Assembly (NCBI GenBank): GCA_021791895.1
Contig: JAJYVS010000009.1
Span: 1 to 64,000, forward strand
Direction: 5' to 3'
Origin: Actinomycetes bacterium
Lineage (GTDB): Bacteria; Actinomycetota; Acidimicrobiia; Acidimicrobiales; RAAP-2
Length of the DNA stretch: 64,000 nucleotides
The notes below the pieces were generated by a model that saw only the letters and a program-made list of their open reading frames with translations, made no database searches and was not told the DNA's origin. A program made the translations under genes and the position numbers. Positions 8,313 to 17,721 of this stretch are shown here, one piece after another; position 1 is the first letter of the stretch, and each line of letters opens with the position of its first letter.

Positions 8313-9722
8313 CTACGTGTGGTGTGAGGACGGTACCGGTATCGGCGCGATCGAGTTTCCGACGCTGATGGCACTGCAGCCGTTCTGGAAGGGCAGGTGC
8401 TCGAACCGCTGGGTCAAGAAGGTCTGAGCCTCCTCGAGGAAGGGCACGGCCACCTGGCCGTGGTTGAGCCCTTGATCGATGTGCAGCTGAACGGGGACCT
8501 TGCGTCGACAGTAGGTGTGCGCGAGCTGTTGGACGTCCTTGGCCACCATGATCCCGTCGCCGACCGGGTCCGAGCGACCGTTCACGATGAACAGTGGGGC
8601 CCGTGGCGTGCCCGTGCGGCTCATGATGAGGTGATCGAGCAGGCGCACGAAGATCGGCACCTTCGTCACGTCCCGGTACCGAGGTTTGAACATCTGTCCG
8701 GTCGTGAGCCCAATGTAGCTGCCGACGCACCCGTTCTGGTTGGCGTCCACGGCCGCGATGCCAGCCGGTGTGAGGTACTTGTCGAGATGACGGATGCCGA
8801 AGCCCCGGGCGATGCCGGCAAGTACGGTCGGGATGACCCAGGTCCAGGGCGTACCGGGATGGTCGACGTAGGCGAGATTGTGGAACGGGTCGACGGGGAC
8901 ACCGCCTTCGGCCACTCCCACGATGTCGAGGCGGGGGGCGTACGCCCGCGCCAGCTCCGAGGCGAACTCGGTGGCGATGGACCCACCCGAATAGCCCACC
9001 ATCCCGACTGGCGTGGAGGACTCGGGGACCCCCAACCACCGCTCCGCCGCCCTGATGGCGTCGAGCGTCTCATAGCCGCTCTGTTGACCGGCCCCGTAGG
9101 CGAGATTCTCGCCCTCGTAGTCCGCGGTGACCACAGTGTCGCCGACCGCAACGTAGCGCAGCATCAACACGACCTCTGCTTCTTTGCCGGTCTGGAGGGT
9201 GTAGCTCGGATCGCACCGGGCCCCGAGGGCGTCGTAAGCCGTTTGGTAGGAGACCAGTCGGGTGGCGACCGACCCCGTCGCGTCGACCGGTTCGAGCACG
9301 GTCGCCACCGAGACCGTCCGATGACCGAGTTCATCGGTGGTGACATAGAGGAGCTGAATCGCCTTCACCTGGGTGGAGGACGCCCCCGCCCCGGCGAGGA
9401 TGACGTGTCGGGTCCGCAACACCGTGCCCGGCGTACGGTGGGCCAAGGAGCCGCGCCACCGGTAGAAGGGATCGGACGTGGGCACGAGGGGTCCCGATGC
9501 CGCGTCGTTCGTCACCGGGGGGTTGGTCTCGGTGGCGGGCGAGGGGCTGGTGGTGGTCGCCGAGCTCCGGGCCGCCCCCGCCATCGGCGGGCCGCCGTAG
9601 GCGGCGACGGCGACGGCGACCGCGAGGACTGCGGTGACCGCCAGCATGCTGGGGTGCCCGGGACCACGCCGTCTTTGGTGCTCGTCGTGCTCTTGGGTGC
9701 TTGGAACCATCGGACTCCTCAT
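8313..9722 (-). CDS. Secreted lipase (secretory LIP-family alpha/beta hydrolase)
   Basis: 469-aa exported alpha/beta hydrolase of the secretory triacylglycerol lipase family. A hydrophobic export segment lies at about residues 26-42, followed by a Ser/Thr/Pro-rich linker. The nucleophile elbow is GYSGGS (Ser about 245). The acid is probably in VNGRSDPVG and the His in DQGLNHGQVAV. The start at 9722 is preferred because ATGA overlaps the stop of the upstream membrane gene; ATG 9710 with GGAG upstream is the alternative. It is the third gene of a sigma factor, membrane partner, lipase unit, which suggests the sigma factor responds to an envelope or lipid cue and induces the lipase. Confidence 0.85.
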   Translation of the reverse strand: MRSPMVPSTQEHDEHQRRRGPGHPSMLAVTAVLAVAVAVAAYGGPPMAGAARSSATTTSPSPATETNPPVTNDAASGPLVPTSDPFYRWRGSLAHRTPGTVLRTRHVILAGAGASSTQVKAIQLLYVTTDELGHRTVSVATVLEPVDATGSVATRLVSYQTAYDALGARCDPSYTLQTGKEAEVVLMLRYVAVGDTVVTADYEGENLAYGAGQQSGYETLDAIRAAERWLGVPESSTPVGMVGYSGGSIATEFASELARAYAPRLDIVGVAEGGVPVDPFHNLAYVDHPGTPWTWVIPTVLAGIARGFGIRHLDKYLTPAGIAAVDANQNGCVGSYIGLTTGQMFKPRYRDVTKVPIFVRLLDHLIMSRTGTPRAPLFIVNGRSDPVGDGIMVAKDVQQLAHTYCRRKVPVQLHIDQGLNHGQVAVPFLEEAQTFLTQRFEHLPFQNGCSAISVGNSIAPIPVPSSHHT

Positions 9723-10693
9723 GTCCCGGCGGGGTCGCAACGTCTTCTTGCTGGAGGATCGGACCTCAGGGCCTCCACGCACGGTACCGACACGGCCACG
9801 ACGACTGACGGCACCCACCGCGCCGGCCGTGCTCCCTGCTCCTCATGATCCGCGCTGCTAATGGCCCGAGACGTTTGCGCCGGGGGCGCAGTGACCTGTC
9901 GGAAGCCGGTAGGAACCGTGACGGTGAGCATCCTCGTGTTGGCGGCCGTGGCGGGCAGCCAGGTGAAGGCCGTTTGCGATGCACCCCGGCCCGTCGATGT
10001 CGACTGGATCGGCAGGTAGGTGGTCGCACTCACCCAAAGCGTCGTCGTCTGCGTCACCCGATGTGGTCCCGATGTCGGCACGGTGGATGCGAGTTCAATG
10101 GCCTGGTGCCCATCGATCGTGGCGCGGCCGACGACCCGGTACCTGCCGGAGGCTACGTCGTGCTCGATGCGCTGGGGCGTGAGTGGCTCGCAGGTCACGC
10201 CTCCGATCCCGCGCGTCCACCAGTCGTTTTGGCCGTAGTCGACGGAGACGACCTGTCCGTGCTCGACAAAGAGCGTCCGCGCGAGCTGACCGTCGATCGA
10301 CAGGTCCGTTCGGCACGCTCCGGTTGCCACGTCGACCCACGAGGTAGAGGCGAGTCGCGCACTCGACGCCGTCGATTGGACCAGTTCCACGTCGTTGCCG
10401 GTGTTGGCGAGCGCGCTCGTGACCGCCGTGAGTACCGCCGATACGCGAGGCGCGACTACGCGCCGGGGAGAGGTGGAGCCAACGACTGCTAGGGCACCAA
10501 TGGCCACGACGGCAGCGGCTCCGGCGACGAACCAAGCGCCGTAACGCGGTCGCCTCCGTCGTTGGTGGGTTGGCCGGCCACCCGCCACCATCGTCGAGCG
10601 AAGCAGCAAAGCCCGCTGGCGGGCTCGAACGTCCGCCGACGGTGTCGCCGTCTCCGGTTCGAGCTGTCGGACAAGTTCGACGATCGTGTCCAT
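9719..10693 (-). CDS. CU044_5270-type membrane protein, putative anti-sigma partner
   Basis: 324-aa single-pass membrane protein. The cytoplasmic N-terminus is MDTIVELVRQLEPETATPSA, the TM helix is at about 48-68 (VAGAAAVVAIGALAVVG), and an extracytoplasmic domain of about 250 residues follows. It lies 2 bp after the ECF sigma gene and overlaps the lipase gene by 4 bp. The N-terminal helical pattern matches actinobacterial CU044_5270-like proteins encoded beside ECF sigma factors. No zinc HxxxCxxC anti-sigma motif is visible. The role as sigma regulator is inferred from position and topology; sensing by the outer domain is plausible. Confidence 0.7.
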   Translation of the reverse strand: MDTIVELVRQLEPETATPSADVRARQRALLLRSTMVAGGRPTHQRRRRPRYGAWFVAGAAAVVAIGALAVVGSTSPRRVVAPRVSAVLTAVTSALANTGNDVELVQSTASSARLASTSWVDVATGACRTDLSIDGQLARTLFVEHGQVVSVDYGQNDWWTRGIGGVTCEPLTPQRIEHDVASGRYRVVGRATIDGHQAIELASTVPTSGPHRVTQTTTLWVSATTYLPIQSTSTGRGASQTAFTWLPATAANTRMLTVTVPTGFRQVTAPPAQTSRAISSADHEEQGARPARWVPSVVVAVSVPCVEALRSDPPARRRCDPAGT

Positions 10694-10695
10694 GG

Positions 10696-11292
10696 CTACT
10701 CCACTTCCTCGAGGTGCGATGTCCTCGATGGGTGCGGTTGGTGGTGAAGGCCATCGTCGAGACGGCGACGCAGCCGGCTCAGCCGGGACCGCACGGTGCC
10801 AACGGGGATCCCGAGGGTGCTCGCCACGTCGCTGTAACTCAACCCCTCCCAGACGTGGAGGAACAAGGCGTCCACGTCTTCTCTTGGTTCGGCCACGAGC
10901 AGCCGGGCCAGCACGGCGAGGTCGTGGCGGGCTTCGGCGATCCTCGCCGCTTGGTCGACCTGGCTCGACCACTGCGTTCCCGCCAAGGCGCGCAGCCGAG
11001 CGTGGGCCCGGTCCTCGACCGCTCTGGCGCGGATCGCGTCGCGAACCAGGTTGAGGGCGATCCGGAACAGCCACGGGAGGGCGTTGGCCTTGGACAGGTC
11101 GTAGGAGTGTCGTGCCTCGAACGCCCGGCGGAAGGTCTCCCCGGCGAGGTCCTCGGCCAGGTCGTGTTCGACCCGCCGCCCGCAGAAGCGGTAGATGGCG
11201 TCGAAGTGGCGGTCGAAGAGCACCCCGAAGGACGCCGGATCGTCCTGCGCTGCCCGGATCAGCGCCGCGTCGTCTTCGCCCGCTACGGTCAT
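10696..11292 (-). CDS. ECF RNA polymerase sigma factor (sigma-70 family)
   Basis: 198-aa extracytoplasmic-function sigma factor from the chosen ATG at 11292. Region 2 is near FGVLFDRHFDAIYRFCGRR and AEDLAGETFRRAFEAR. Region 4 ends in YSDVASTLGIPVGTVRSRLS with its helix-turn-helix. An in-frame ATG at 11331 would add 13 residues; farther upstream the frame is open but lacks sigma homology. It heads a unit with a membrane partner (2-bp gap) and a secreted lipase. Autoregulation is common in such units, but I could not define its promoter motif. Confidence 0.85.
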   Translation of the reverse strand: MTVAGEDDAALIRAAQDDPASFGVLFDRHFDAIYRFCGRRVEHDLAEDLAGETFRRAFEARHSYDLSKANALPWLFRIALNLVRDAIRARAVEDRAHARLRALAGTQWSSQVDQAARIAEARHDLAVLARLLVAEPREDVDALFLHVWEGLSYSDVASTLGIPVGTVRSRLSRLRRRLDDGLHHQPHPSRTSHLEEVE

Positions 11293-11480
11293 CTGCTTCT
11301 GCTTTACGCACCAGGCGCCCAGGAGTTCCATGGGACTGTAGCGAGAGCGGGCATCCCAGGACGCCAGAAAGCCGCGAAGAGCGGGTCCTCGCAGGAGGAT
11401 GCCGACCCGCGTCGGCCCGGGCCCCTGGTGCTCGCTCGAGCAAGCACGAACGCCCGACAGGCGCACGGCGGGGACCTCTG

Positions 11481-11521
11481 CTTGGGCCCGGGGCTTCGAC
11501 TACTTGGGCCGGGGCTTCGAC
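11481..11521. repeat. Tandem near-identical 19-20-bp repeat upstream of the acyl-CoA ligase
   Basis: CTTGGGCC(C)GGGGCTTCGAC occurs at 11481-11500 and again at 11503-11521, 22 bp apart, i.e. about two helical turns. It lies in the divergent region between the sigma factor and the ligase. It could be a pair of regulator sites or simple duplication. Confidence 0.45.
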
Positions 11522-11641
11522 GCCGAGAGCGGGATCCAGAGGGGAGGACCCGGAGGCTCTTCGTCCGGTGAGCGTGCCGGGTCCATGGAATACTGCCCCG
11601 ATGCTCGAGACTCTCCCTGCGACCAGAGGTACGAACGAACG

Positions 11642-13273
11642 ATGAATCTCGACCTTGCCAGCGCGTGGGAGCGGGTCGCCGACATCGTTCCCGACGTCGA
11701 CGCCGTCGTGATGGGCTCCACCAGGGTCAGTTGGGGGGACTTCGAGGACCGGGCAGCACGGTTCGCCGGAGCCATCGAGGCCCTGGGGGCTGAACCGGGG
11801 GCAAAGGTCGCGCTCTACCTCTTCAACTCACCGGAGTACCTGATCGCCCATTACGGGGCGTTCAAGAACGGTTGCGTGCCCATCAACGTCAACTACCGCT
11901 ACCTCGACGACGAGCTCGCGTATCTCATCGAGAACAGCGACAGCGAGGTGGTGGTGTTCCACACCTCGCTCGCCGCCCGGGTCGAAGCGGTGCGCGCTCA
12001 GCTCCCTGCGGTCAAGCGATGGATCGCCGTCGACGACGGTGGCGTCGGCGCGGACTTCGCCGTCGGCTTCGACGAACTGATCCAGAGCGCGACACCCCAG
12101 CCGCGACGAGCGCGTCCGGATCCTGCGCCCTACATGCTCTACACCGGCGGGACGACGGGCATGCCCAAGGGCGTCCTCTATGACCAGCACGACTTCGTCG
12201 CCGGGCTCTACCAACAGTTCGCCATCGTGGACTGGGGGGTGCCGGTACCGACCTCACTCGAGCAGATCGAGCCGTTCGTGAACCGGCTCCGCGAGCGGAC
12301 CTCGATCACCTCGGTGCCGTGCTGTCCGCTCATGCACGGCACCGGGATGTGGGTCGGGGCGATCCCGGCCCACCTCACCGGGGGCACCGTCGTGTTGCTT
12401 GAGGGGCGTTCCTTCGATGCCGACGAGCTGATCGCCGCCATCGAGCGCGAAGGGATCACCCGGGTGGTGATCGTGGGCGACGCCTTCGCCCGGCCGATGC
12501 TCCGGGCGATGGAGGCGGCCGAGGCCGACGGACGACTTCCGGACCTCTCTACCGTCGCCCAGGTCATCTCGTCGGGGGCGATGTGGAGCGCCGAGGTCAA
12601 AGACGGGATGCGCCGCTACCTGCCCAACGCCACGCTCATCGACGCGTTGGGCTCGACCGAAGGCGGCGGGTACGCCAGCCAGGTGGCGAACTCGGCCAGC
12701 GGTGGGCAGACGGCCCGGTTCGTCCCCGCCCCCGACACCCTGCTCGTCGACGAGAGCAACGTCCCGCTCGGGCCGGGTGAACCTGGCCCGGGCCTCCTGG
12801 CCAGCCGGACCGCTGCCCGCGGCTACTACAAGGACGAGGAGAAGACCGCCCGGAGCTTCGTCGAGATCGCCGGACGGTGGTACGTGATCACCGGAGATTG
12901 GGCCAGTCGCCAGGAGGACGGCACCATCCTGCTGCACGGCCGGGGCTCCAACTGCATCAACACGGGCGGGGAGAAGGTGTATCCCGAGGAGGTCGAAGAG
13001 GCCCTGAAGCGCCATCCCGACGTCGAGGACTGCCTGGTCCTGGGGGTGCCCGACGAGCGGTTCGGCGAGCGCGTGGTGGCGGTGGCCGAGCGACGGCGAG
13101 ACGCCGAGCCGGCCGGCGACGGGCTCCGGGAGTTCCTGCGGGGCGAGCTGGCGGGGTACAAGATCCCCAAGCAGATCGTCGTCGTCGACGCGATCCGGAG
13201 GGCCCCGAACGGAAAGGCCGACTACGGCTGGGCGCGCGAGATGGTCGGAGCGGTCGGTCCGACGGCCGGCTGA
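11642..13273 (+). CDS. Acyl-CoA synthetase (AMP-dependent, FadD-like)
   Basis: 543-aa adenylate-forming enzyme activating a carboxylic acid to its CoA thioester. The P-loop-like A3 motif is YTGGTTGMPKG (about residue 164). ALGSTEGGG is the A5 region, ITGDWASRQEDG is A7, GRGSNCINTGGEKVYPEEVE is A8, and APNGKADY near the C-terminus holds the A10 Lys. The ATG at 11642 begins the homologous part. The C-terminus faces the aldehyde dehydrogenase gene across about 100 bp. Context (aldehyde dehydrogenase, diiron oxygenase) suggests a fatty or alicyclic acid. Chain length unknown. Confidence 0.9.
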   Translation: MNLDLASAWERVADIVPDVDAVVMGSTRVSWGDFEDRAARFAGAIEALGAEPGAKVALYLFNSPEYLIAHYGAFKNGCVPINVNYRYLDDELAYLIENSDSEVVVFHTSLAARVEAVRAQLPAVKRWIAVDDGGVGADFAVGFDELIQSATPQPRRARPDPAPYMLYTGGTTGMPKGVLYDQHDFVAGLYQQFAIVDWGVPVPTSLEQIEPFVNRLRERTSITSVPCCPLMHGTGMWVGAIPAHLTGGTVVLLEGRSFDADELIAAIEREGITRVVIVGDAFARPMLRAMEAAEADGRLPDLSTVAQVISSGAMWSAEVKDGMRRYLPNATLIDALGSTEGGGYASQVANSASGGQTARFVPAPDTLLVDESNVPLGPGEPGPGLLASRTAARGYYKDEEKTARSFVEIAGRWYVITGDWASRQEDGTILLHGRGSNCINTGGEKVYPEEVEEALKRHPDVEDCLVLGVPDERFGERVVAVAERRRDAEPAGDGLREFLRGELAGYKIPKQIVVVDAIRRAPNGKADYGWAREMVGAVGPTAG

Positions 13274-13378
13274 GCCGACCTCCGGCCGTTCAACCCGATG
13301 GCCGCGTCCGTCGATCGGAGCGAACGACCGCGCCGACCGCCGGCTGGACTCGCCGGGAGGGGTATCTCCGATCGTCCG

Positions 13379-14794
13379 CTAGACGAACAGCGCCTTGACC
13401 TCCAGGAATTCCTCGAGCCCGTAGGGCCCGTGCTCCCGCCCGAGTCCGGACTGCTTGTAGCCACCGAACGGCGCTCCTGCGGACCCTCGACCCCGATTGA
13501 CCCGGACTTGCCCGGCCCTGATCTTGCGGGCGACCCGCTTCGCCCGCTCCTCGCTGCCCGAGACGGCGGCGGCCAAGCCGTAGATGGTGTCGTTGGCGAT
13601 CTCGACCGCCTCGTCCTCGGTGTCATAGGGCATGATCACGAGCACCGGCCCGAAGATCTCCTCCTGGGCGATGGTCATGTCGGCGGTGACCCCCGAGAAC
13701 ACGGTCGGACGGACGAAGAAGCCCTTCTCCAGGCCCTCGGGGGCCTCCGGGCCCCCGGTCAACAGAGTCGCCCCCTGGGCCACGCCCTGGTTGATGTAGC
13801 CCCGGACCCGCTCGAGTTGTGCCGAGGAGACCAGGGGGCCGAGACGGGTGCCTTCCGCGAAGGGGTCTCCGACCTTGAAGCCCTCGGCGGTGCTGCGGGC
13901 GATCTCCTCGACCTCCGCCAGCCGGGAGCGCGGGACGATCATCCGGGTGAGGGCGCTGCAGGTCTGGCCGGAGTTGGCGTAGGCGGAGGCGACCCCCTCG
14001 GCCACGGCGGTCCCGAGATCGGCGTCGTCGAGGATCAGGTTCGGTGACTTCCCACCAAGTTCCAGGGCGACCCGCTTCACCGACTGGGCGGCCAGCTCGG
14101 CCACCCGCTTGCCGGCCCGGGTCGAGCCTGTGAACGAGACCATGTCGACGTCTGGGTGGCGTGCCAGCGCTTCCCCGACGACCGGACCGAGCCCGGTGAC
14201 GAGATTGAACACCCCGGGCGCAAAGCCCACCTCGTCGATGATCTCGGCCAGGACGAAGGCATTGATCGGGGCGACCTCGGAAGGCTTGAGGACCACGGTG
14301 CACCCGGCCGCCAGCGCATAGGCAACCTTGGCCCCGATCTGGTTGAGCGGGTAGTTCCACGGGGTGATGGCCGCGACGACACCGATCGGTTCCCTGACCA
14401 CCAGGCCCCCCGTGCTCGTGTCCTCGAACTCGAAGGTCTCCAAGAGCTCCGAAGCGGTCGAAAAGGCCCGAATGCCCAGCCCGACCTGGACTGCAGCGGA
14501 GAGCGCCTTGGGCATCCCGATCTCGTGGGCCTCGATGTCGGCGATCTCGTCTCTTCGGGCCTCGAGCGCCTCGGCGACCCGGCGGAGCTGCTTGGAGCGC
14601 TCCGCCGGAGGCTGGTCGGCCCACCCGGAAAAAGCCCCCTTTGCGGCGGCCACCGCCCGGTCGATGTCGGCCTCGGTCCCTTCGGGCACCGTGGCGAACA
14701 CCTCCTCGGTGGTGGAGTCGATCACCTCGAGGCGGCCGGTGCCCACCGGCTCCAGCCACGCGCCGCCGATGTAGAGCCGGGTGTAGTCGGTCAT
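13379..14794 (-). CDS. Aldehyde dehydrogenase family protein
   Basis: 471-aa NAD(P)+-dependent aldehyde dehydrogenase oxidising an aldehyde to the acid. Visible landmarks are [30 protein letters not shown], general-base Glu in LELGGKSP, catalytic Cys in [11 protein letters not shown], and [10 protein letters not shown]. The [16 protein letters not shown]-terminal signature is intact. The start at 14794 has a strong GAGGAGGAAG Shine-Dalgarno. It is divergent from the TetR / diiron operon, so it may share that regulator. A product acid could be passed to the neighbouring acyl-CoA ligase (inference). Confidence 0.93.
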   Translation of the reverse strand: MTDYTRLYIGGAWLEPVGTGRLEVIDSTTEEVFATVPEGTEADIDRAVAAAKGAFSGWADQPPAERSKQLRRVAEALEARRDEIADIEAHEIGMPKALSAAVQVGLGIRAFSTASELLETFEFEDTSTGGLVVREPIGVVAAITPWNYPLNQIGAKVAYALAAGCTVVLKPSEVAPINAFVLAEIIDEVGFAPGVFNLVTGLGPVVGEALARHPDVDMVSFTGSTRAGKRVAELAAQSVKRVALELGGKSPNLILDDADLGTAVAEGVASAYANSGQTCSALTRMIVPRSRLAEVEEIARSTAEGFKVGDPFAEGTRLGPLVSSAQLERVRGYINQGVAQGATLLTGGPEAPEGLEKGFFVRPTVFSGVTADMTIAQEEIFGPVLVIMPYDTEDEAVEIANDTIYGLAAAVSGSEERAKRVARKIRAGQVRVNRGRGSAGAPFGGYKQSGLGREHGPYGLEEFLEVKALFV

Positions 14795-14953
14795 GGTGGT
14801 CTTCCTCCTCGATCCGCGTGACCGCGCCGACCGGTCCAGTCGACGTCGTTGCGGACCGTACCACCCAGCTTCGTTCGCCCTCCGGGCGATCGATGAGGTC
14901 GTGGGGGGCCAAGTAGAGGGCGTCATCCCCGGCGTCCTTGACCCTCCAGGCCA

Positions 14954-14970
14954 AGAATAAATATTATTCT
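14954..14970. promoter_or_regulatory. Perfect palindrome abutting a TetR start codon (operator)
   Basis: AGAATAA-ATA-TTATTCT, a 17-bp perfect inverted repeat ending 3 bp before the TetR ATG at 14974. It is a conspicuous AT-rich island in GC-rich DNA. Position and symmetry fit an autorepressor site, probably also affecting the divergent aldehyde dehydrogenase gene. Confidence 0.7.
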
Positions 14971-14973
14971 CCG

Positions 14974-15597
14974 ATGCTCGACCCGGCGGCCCTCGAGGAG
15001 GACCCGCTGCGTGACCGGCTGCTCGAAGCGGCGACCCGGGTCTTCGCCCGGCAGGGGTACGGGGGCACGAAGGTCCTCGACATCGTGCGGGAGGCGCACC
15101 TGTCGACCGGCGCCATCTACGGTCGTTTCGCTTCGAAGGAGGCCCTCCTGCGTGAGGCGGTCGTGTCCCGGTCCGCTCGGGCCGGGGCATCCTTCGAAGG
15201 CGCGGACCGGGTGGCCGAGATCATCGCCCGGGTGGCCAGTCTCGACCGCTCGGCCCTGAGCGACGAGGACGCGGTGCGTCTCGAGGCCTACATCGCCGCC
15301 CGACGGGAGCCCGAGGTGGCCGCCGCCCTCGCCCAGGCCCAGGGCCGTGTCCGCCGGCGGGTGCAGCCCCTGGTGGACGCCGCGACGCTCGACGGCACTG
15401 TGGCCGCCGACGTGGATCCCGAGGCCGTCTTGTACCTGGTGCAGACCCTCAGCCTGGGCCTGCTGCTGCAGCGGGGCGCGGGCCTGGAGGGCCCGGACCC
15501 GGAGCGCTGGGACGAGTTGATTTCGCGCGTGGTCGCCAGCTTCGGCGATCCGGGCGCCGATGTACCCAAACACCACCGTGAGGGGGAGGATCCATGA
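14974..15597 (+). CDS. TetR/AcrR family transcriptional regulator
   Basis: 207-aa regulator with helix-turn-helix at about residues 18-60 ([33 protein letters not shown]). The ATG at 14974 is preferred over TTG 14938, because the latter would place a perfect palindromic operator inside the coding region. ATGA overlap with the diiron protein gene makes them one operon. The likely targets are this operon and the divergent aldehyde dehydrogenase. The ligand may be a fatty or aromatic substrate of the pathway. Confidence 0.9.
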   Translation: MLDPAALEEDPLRDRLLEAATRVFARQGYGGTKVLDIVREAHLSTGAIYGRFASKEALLREAVVSRSARAGASFEGADRVAEIIARVASLDRSALSDEDAVRLEAYIAARREPEVAAALAQAQGRVRRRVQPLVDAATLDGTVAADVDPEAVLYLVQTLSLGLLLQRGAGLEGPDPERWDELISRVVASFGDPGADVPKHHREGEDP

Positions 15598-16703
15598 CCG
15601 CCACCGAGTTACCGGGCCGGGCCGAGGTTGACGCGTCCATCAAGGTCGTGCACGACAACGCCGACCGATTCTTCTTGTGGAACTACGAGCGGAACCGTGG
15701 ACAACTGGTCACCCTCTACAACAAGGCCATGGCCTCGCAGTGGAACTCGGTCACCGACCTCGACTGGTCGATCAATGTCGACCCCGAAGAGCTCGTCGCG
15801 ACGTCTCCGCAACAGAACGCCACCGTGGAGCTGGCCCGCGCCGCGGCCGAGGAACCCGGCTCGCCCCTCCGGAACTGGTCGGAGAAGGAGTTCTCCCAGC
15901 TGGCGATCGAGGCCTTGAAGGCGTCGTTGAGTCAGTTCATGCACGGCGAGCAGGGCGCGATGATCGTCGCGGCCAAGATCGTCGAGACCGTGCCGTGGAT
16001 CGATGCCAAGTACTACGCCTCGACCCAGACCATGGACGAGGCCCGTCACACCGAGGTCTTCGCCAAGTACCTGCACACCAAGCTCGGCGAGGCCTACCCG
16101 ATGAGCCCCTTCCTCGACGCGCAGATCACCGCGCTCATCGAGGACAGCCGCTGGGATGTCGCCTACCTCGGCATGCAGATCGTGATCGAGAGCCTGGCGC
16201 TGGCCGCGTTCGGCAGGATGCTGCGCTCGACCGAGGAGCCGCTCTTGAAGAAGCTCCTCCGCTACGTGATGTCGGACGAGGCGCGGCACGTGGCGTTCGG
16301 GGTGATCAGCCTGTCGGAGTACTACCCCGAGCTCACCGACACCGAACTGAAGGAGCGTCAGGAATTCCTGCTCGAGAACACCTTGCGGAACCGGTCCCGG
16401 TCGACCACCCCGGAGATCTGGGAGCGCATGGGTGTCAACCCCGACGCGGTCGTCCCCTATCTGCGCGCCGCCGCCGAGAAGCGGGACCTCAACCCGTTCC
16501 AGTCCTTCCAGCACGGCTTCTTCGCCAAGCTGGTGCCCAACGTCCGCAAGCTCGGTCTCCTCGACGCGAACAACGGCTACCTGAGGGAACGCTGGGGTGA
16601 AGCGGGTCTCTTGCAGTTCGAGTTCGCCGACGACACCGGCAGCGACTACGAGAGCTACGACGAGGTCGCGAAGGACCGCGCGGCGGCCGAAACCTCGGAC
16701 TGA
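15594..16703 (+). CDS. Ferritin-like diiron protein, probable oxygenase
   Basis: 369-aa ferritin-like/ribonucleotide-reductase-R2-like protein. Iron ligands are visible as two E..(x)..DEARH sets: Glu in MHGEQGAM with DEARHTEVF, then Glu in IVIESLALAAF with DEARHVAFG. This is the four-helix carboxylate-bridged diiron pattern. Such proteins act as N-oxygenases, aldehyde-deformylating or hydroxylating enzymes, or have unknown roles. Cotranscribed with a TetR regulator and close to aldehyde dehydrogenase and acyl-CoA ligase, so it may oxidise a lipid-like substrate. A rare TTA codon is at 15609-15611. The specific reaction cannot be read from sequence. Confidence 0.8.
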   Translation: MTATELPGRAEVDASIKVVHDNADRFFLWNYERNRGQLVTLYNKAMASQWNSVTDLDWSINVDPEELVATSPQQNATVELARAAAEEPGSPLRNWSEKEFSQLAIEALKASLSQFMHGEQGAMIVAAKIVETVPWIDAKYYASTQTMDEARHTEVFAKYLHTKLGEAYPMSPFLDAQITALIEDSRWDVAYLGMQIVIESLALAAFGRMLRSTEEPLLKKLLRYVMSDEARHVAFGVISLSEYYPELTDTELKERQEFLLENTLRNRSRSTTPEIWERMGVNPDAVVPYLRAAAEKRDLNPFQSFQHGFFAKLVPNVRKLGLLDANNGYLRERWGEAGLLQFEFADDTGSDYESYDEVAKDRAAAETSD

Positions 16704-16982
16704 CCGGGCTCAGCTGGAGCGCGCTTACCCGCCGTTCTCGAGCGCCCTGGTCGCCTCGGCATCCAGGCGGGCCTCGATCTGACGCCAGTCCTCGAGTGCC
16801 CGTCCGGGCACGGGTTCGCTCACGACCGGTCGGAGGTGCCCGGCGACGTCGTCGAGGACGCTTCGTCACAGGCTCCCGGCCGAGAAGTCGTCGTCCTCAC
16901 TTCGGTTTGGGTCCGGTGGTGCGGCAAGGGGGGCACGCGCCGTAACCTGACCCCTCACCGCCAACCGATTCGAGAGGCCCGC

Positions 16983-17669
16983 ATGCCCGTTCCAAAGAGC
17001 AGGAGCCGATTCGTCGACCCGGCGATCCAGGAGTACGCCTCGTCGCACTCCACCGGACCCGATGACCACCAGGCCCGGCTCCAGGTCGAGACCGCCGAGC
17101 GCACCGGAGCGGCGGCCGGGATGCAGATCGGCACGGACCAGGCCGTGTTGATGGAGCTGATCGTGCGGGCCATGGGGGCGACCAGGGCCCTCGAGGTCGG
17201 GACCTTCACCGGCTACTCGGGTCTGGCGATCGCACGCGGCCTCGGGCCGTCGGGTCGCCTGGTGTGCTGCGACGTGAGCGGCGAGTGGACCGCGATCGCC
17301 GGGCGGGCGTGGGAAGAGGCGGGCGTCGCCGATCGCATCGAACTCCGCCTCGGCCCGGCGCTCGAGACCCTCCGGAGCCTCGAGCGCGTCGAGCAGTTCG
17401 ACTTCGCGTTCATCGATGCCGACAAGGAGAACTATCCGGCGTACTACGAGGAGGTCATCGCTCGGGTCCGGGTGGGCGGCCTGATCCTCTTGGACAACGT
17501 GCTCCAGGGAGGTCGGGTCATCGACCCCTCGGCCACCGACACGAGCGTCGAGGCCATCCGGGCCACCAATGAGATGATCGCCGGGGACCCGCGGGTCAGG
17601 GTAGTCCTGTTGCCGATCGGTGACGGCGTGAGCTTCGTGCAAAAGGTGACGGGCGACTCGGTCCGCTAG
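16983..17669 (+). CDS. O-methyltransferase family 3 (SAM-dependent, catechol/caffeoyl type)
   Basis: 228-aa class I SAM methyltransferase. Motif I is ALEVGTFTGYSGLAIA. The metal/catechol-binding acidic region is FDFAFIDADKENYPAYYE, followed by GGLILLDNVLQGGRV (Asp/Asn metal ligands). The family needs a divalent metal and methylates catechol-like or hydroxylated small molecules. It starts at ATG 16983. It is downstream of the diiron gene by about 280 bp, so may be separately transcribed. Substrate unknown. Confidence 0.9.
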   Translation: MPVPKSRSRFVDPAIQEYASSHSTGPDDHQARLQVETAERTGAAAGMQIGTDQAVLMELIVRAMGATRALEVGTFTGYSGLAIARGLGPSGRLVCCDVSGEWTAIAGRAWEEAGVADRIELRLGPALETLRSLERVEQFDFAFIDADKENYPAYYEEVIARVRVGGLILLDNVLQGGRVIDPSATDTSVEAIRATNEMIAGDPRVRVVLLPIGDGVSFVQKVTGDSVR

Positions 17670-17721
17670 GACGATTGCCCGAGGCCGACAAGCCCTGGCG
17701 TGGTGGCTCGGCGCACTCCTG

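Noticed and set aside
9719-11443. Continuous frame running through both the sigma and membrane-partner region
   Set aside because: Only the part from 10693 to 9719 shows the membrane partner; upstream is the sigma gene in another frame.
16725-16823. 32-codon minus-strand frame (GTG start, ends LENGG)
   Set aside because: The composition looks coding-like, but it is too short, has no ribosome binding site and no known homologue.
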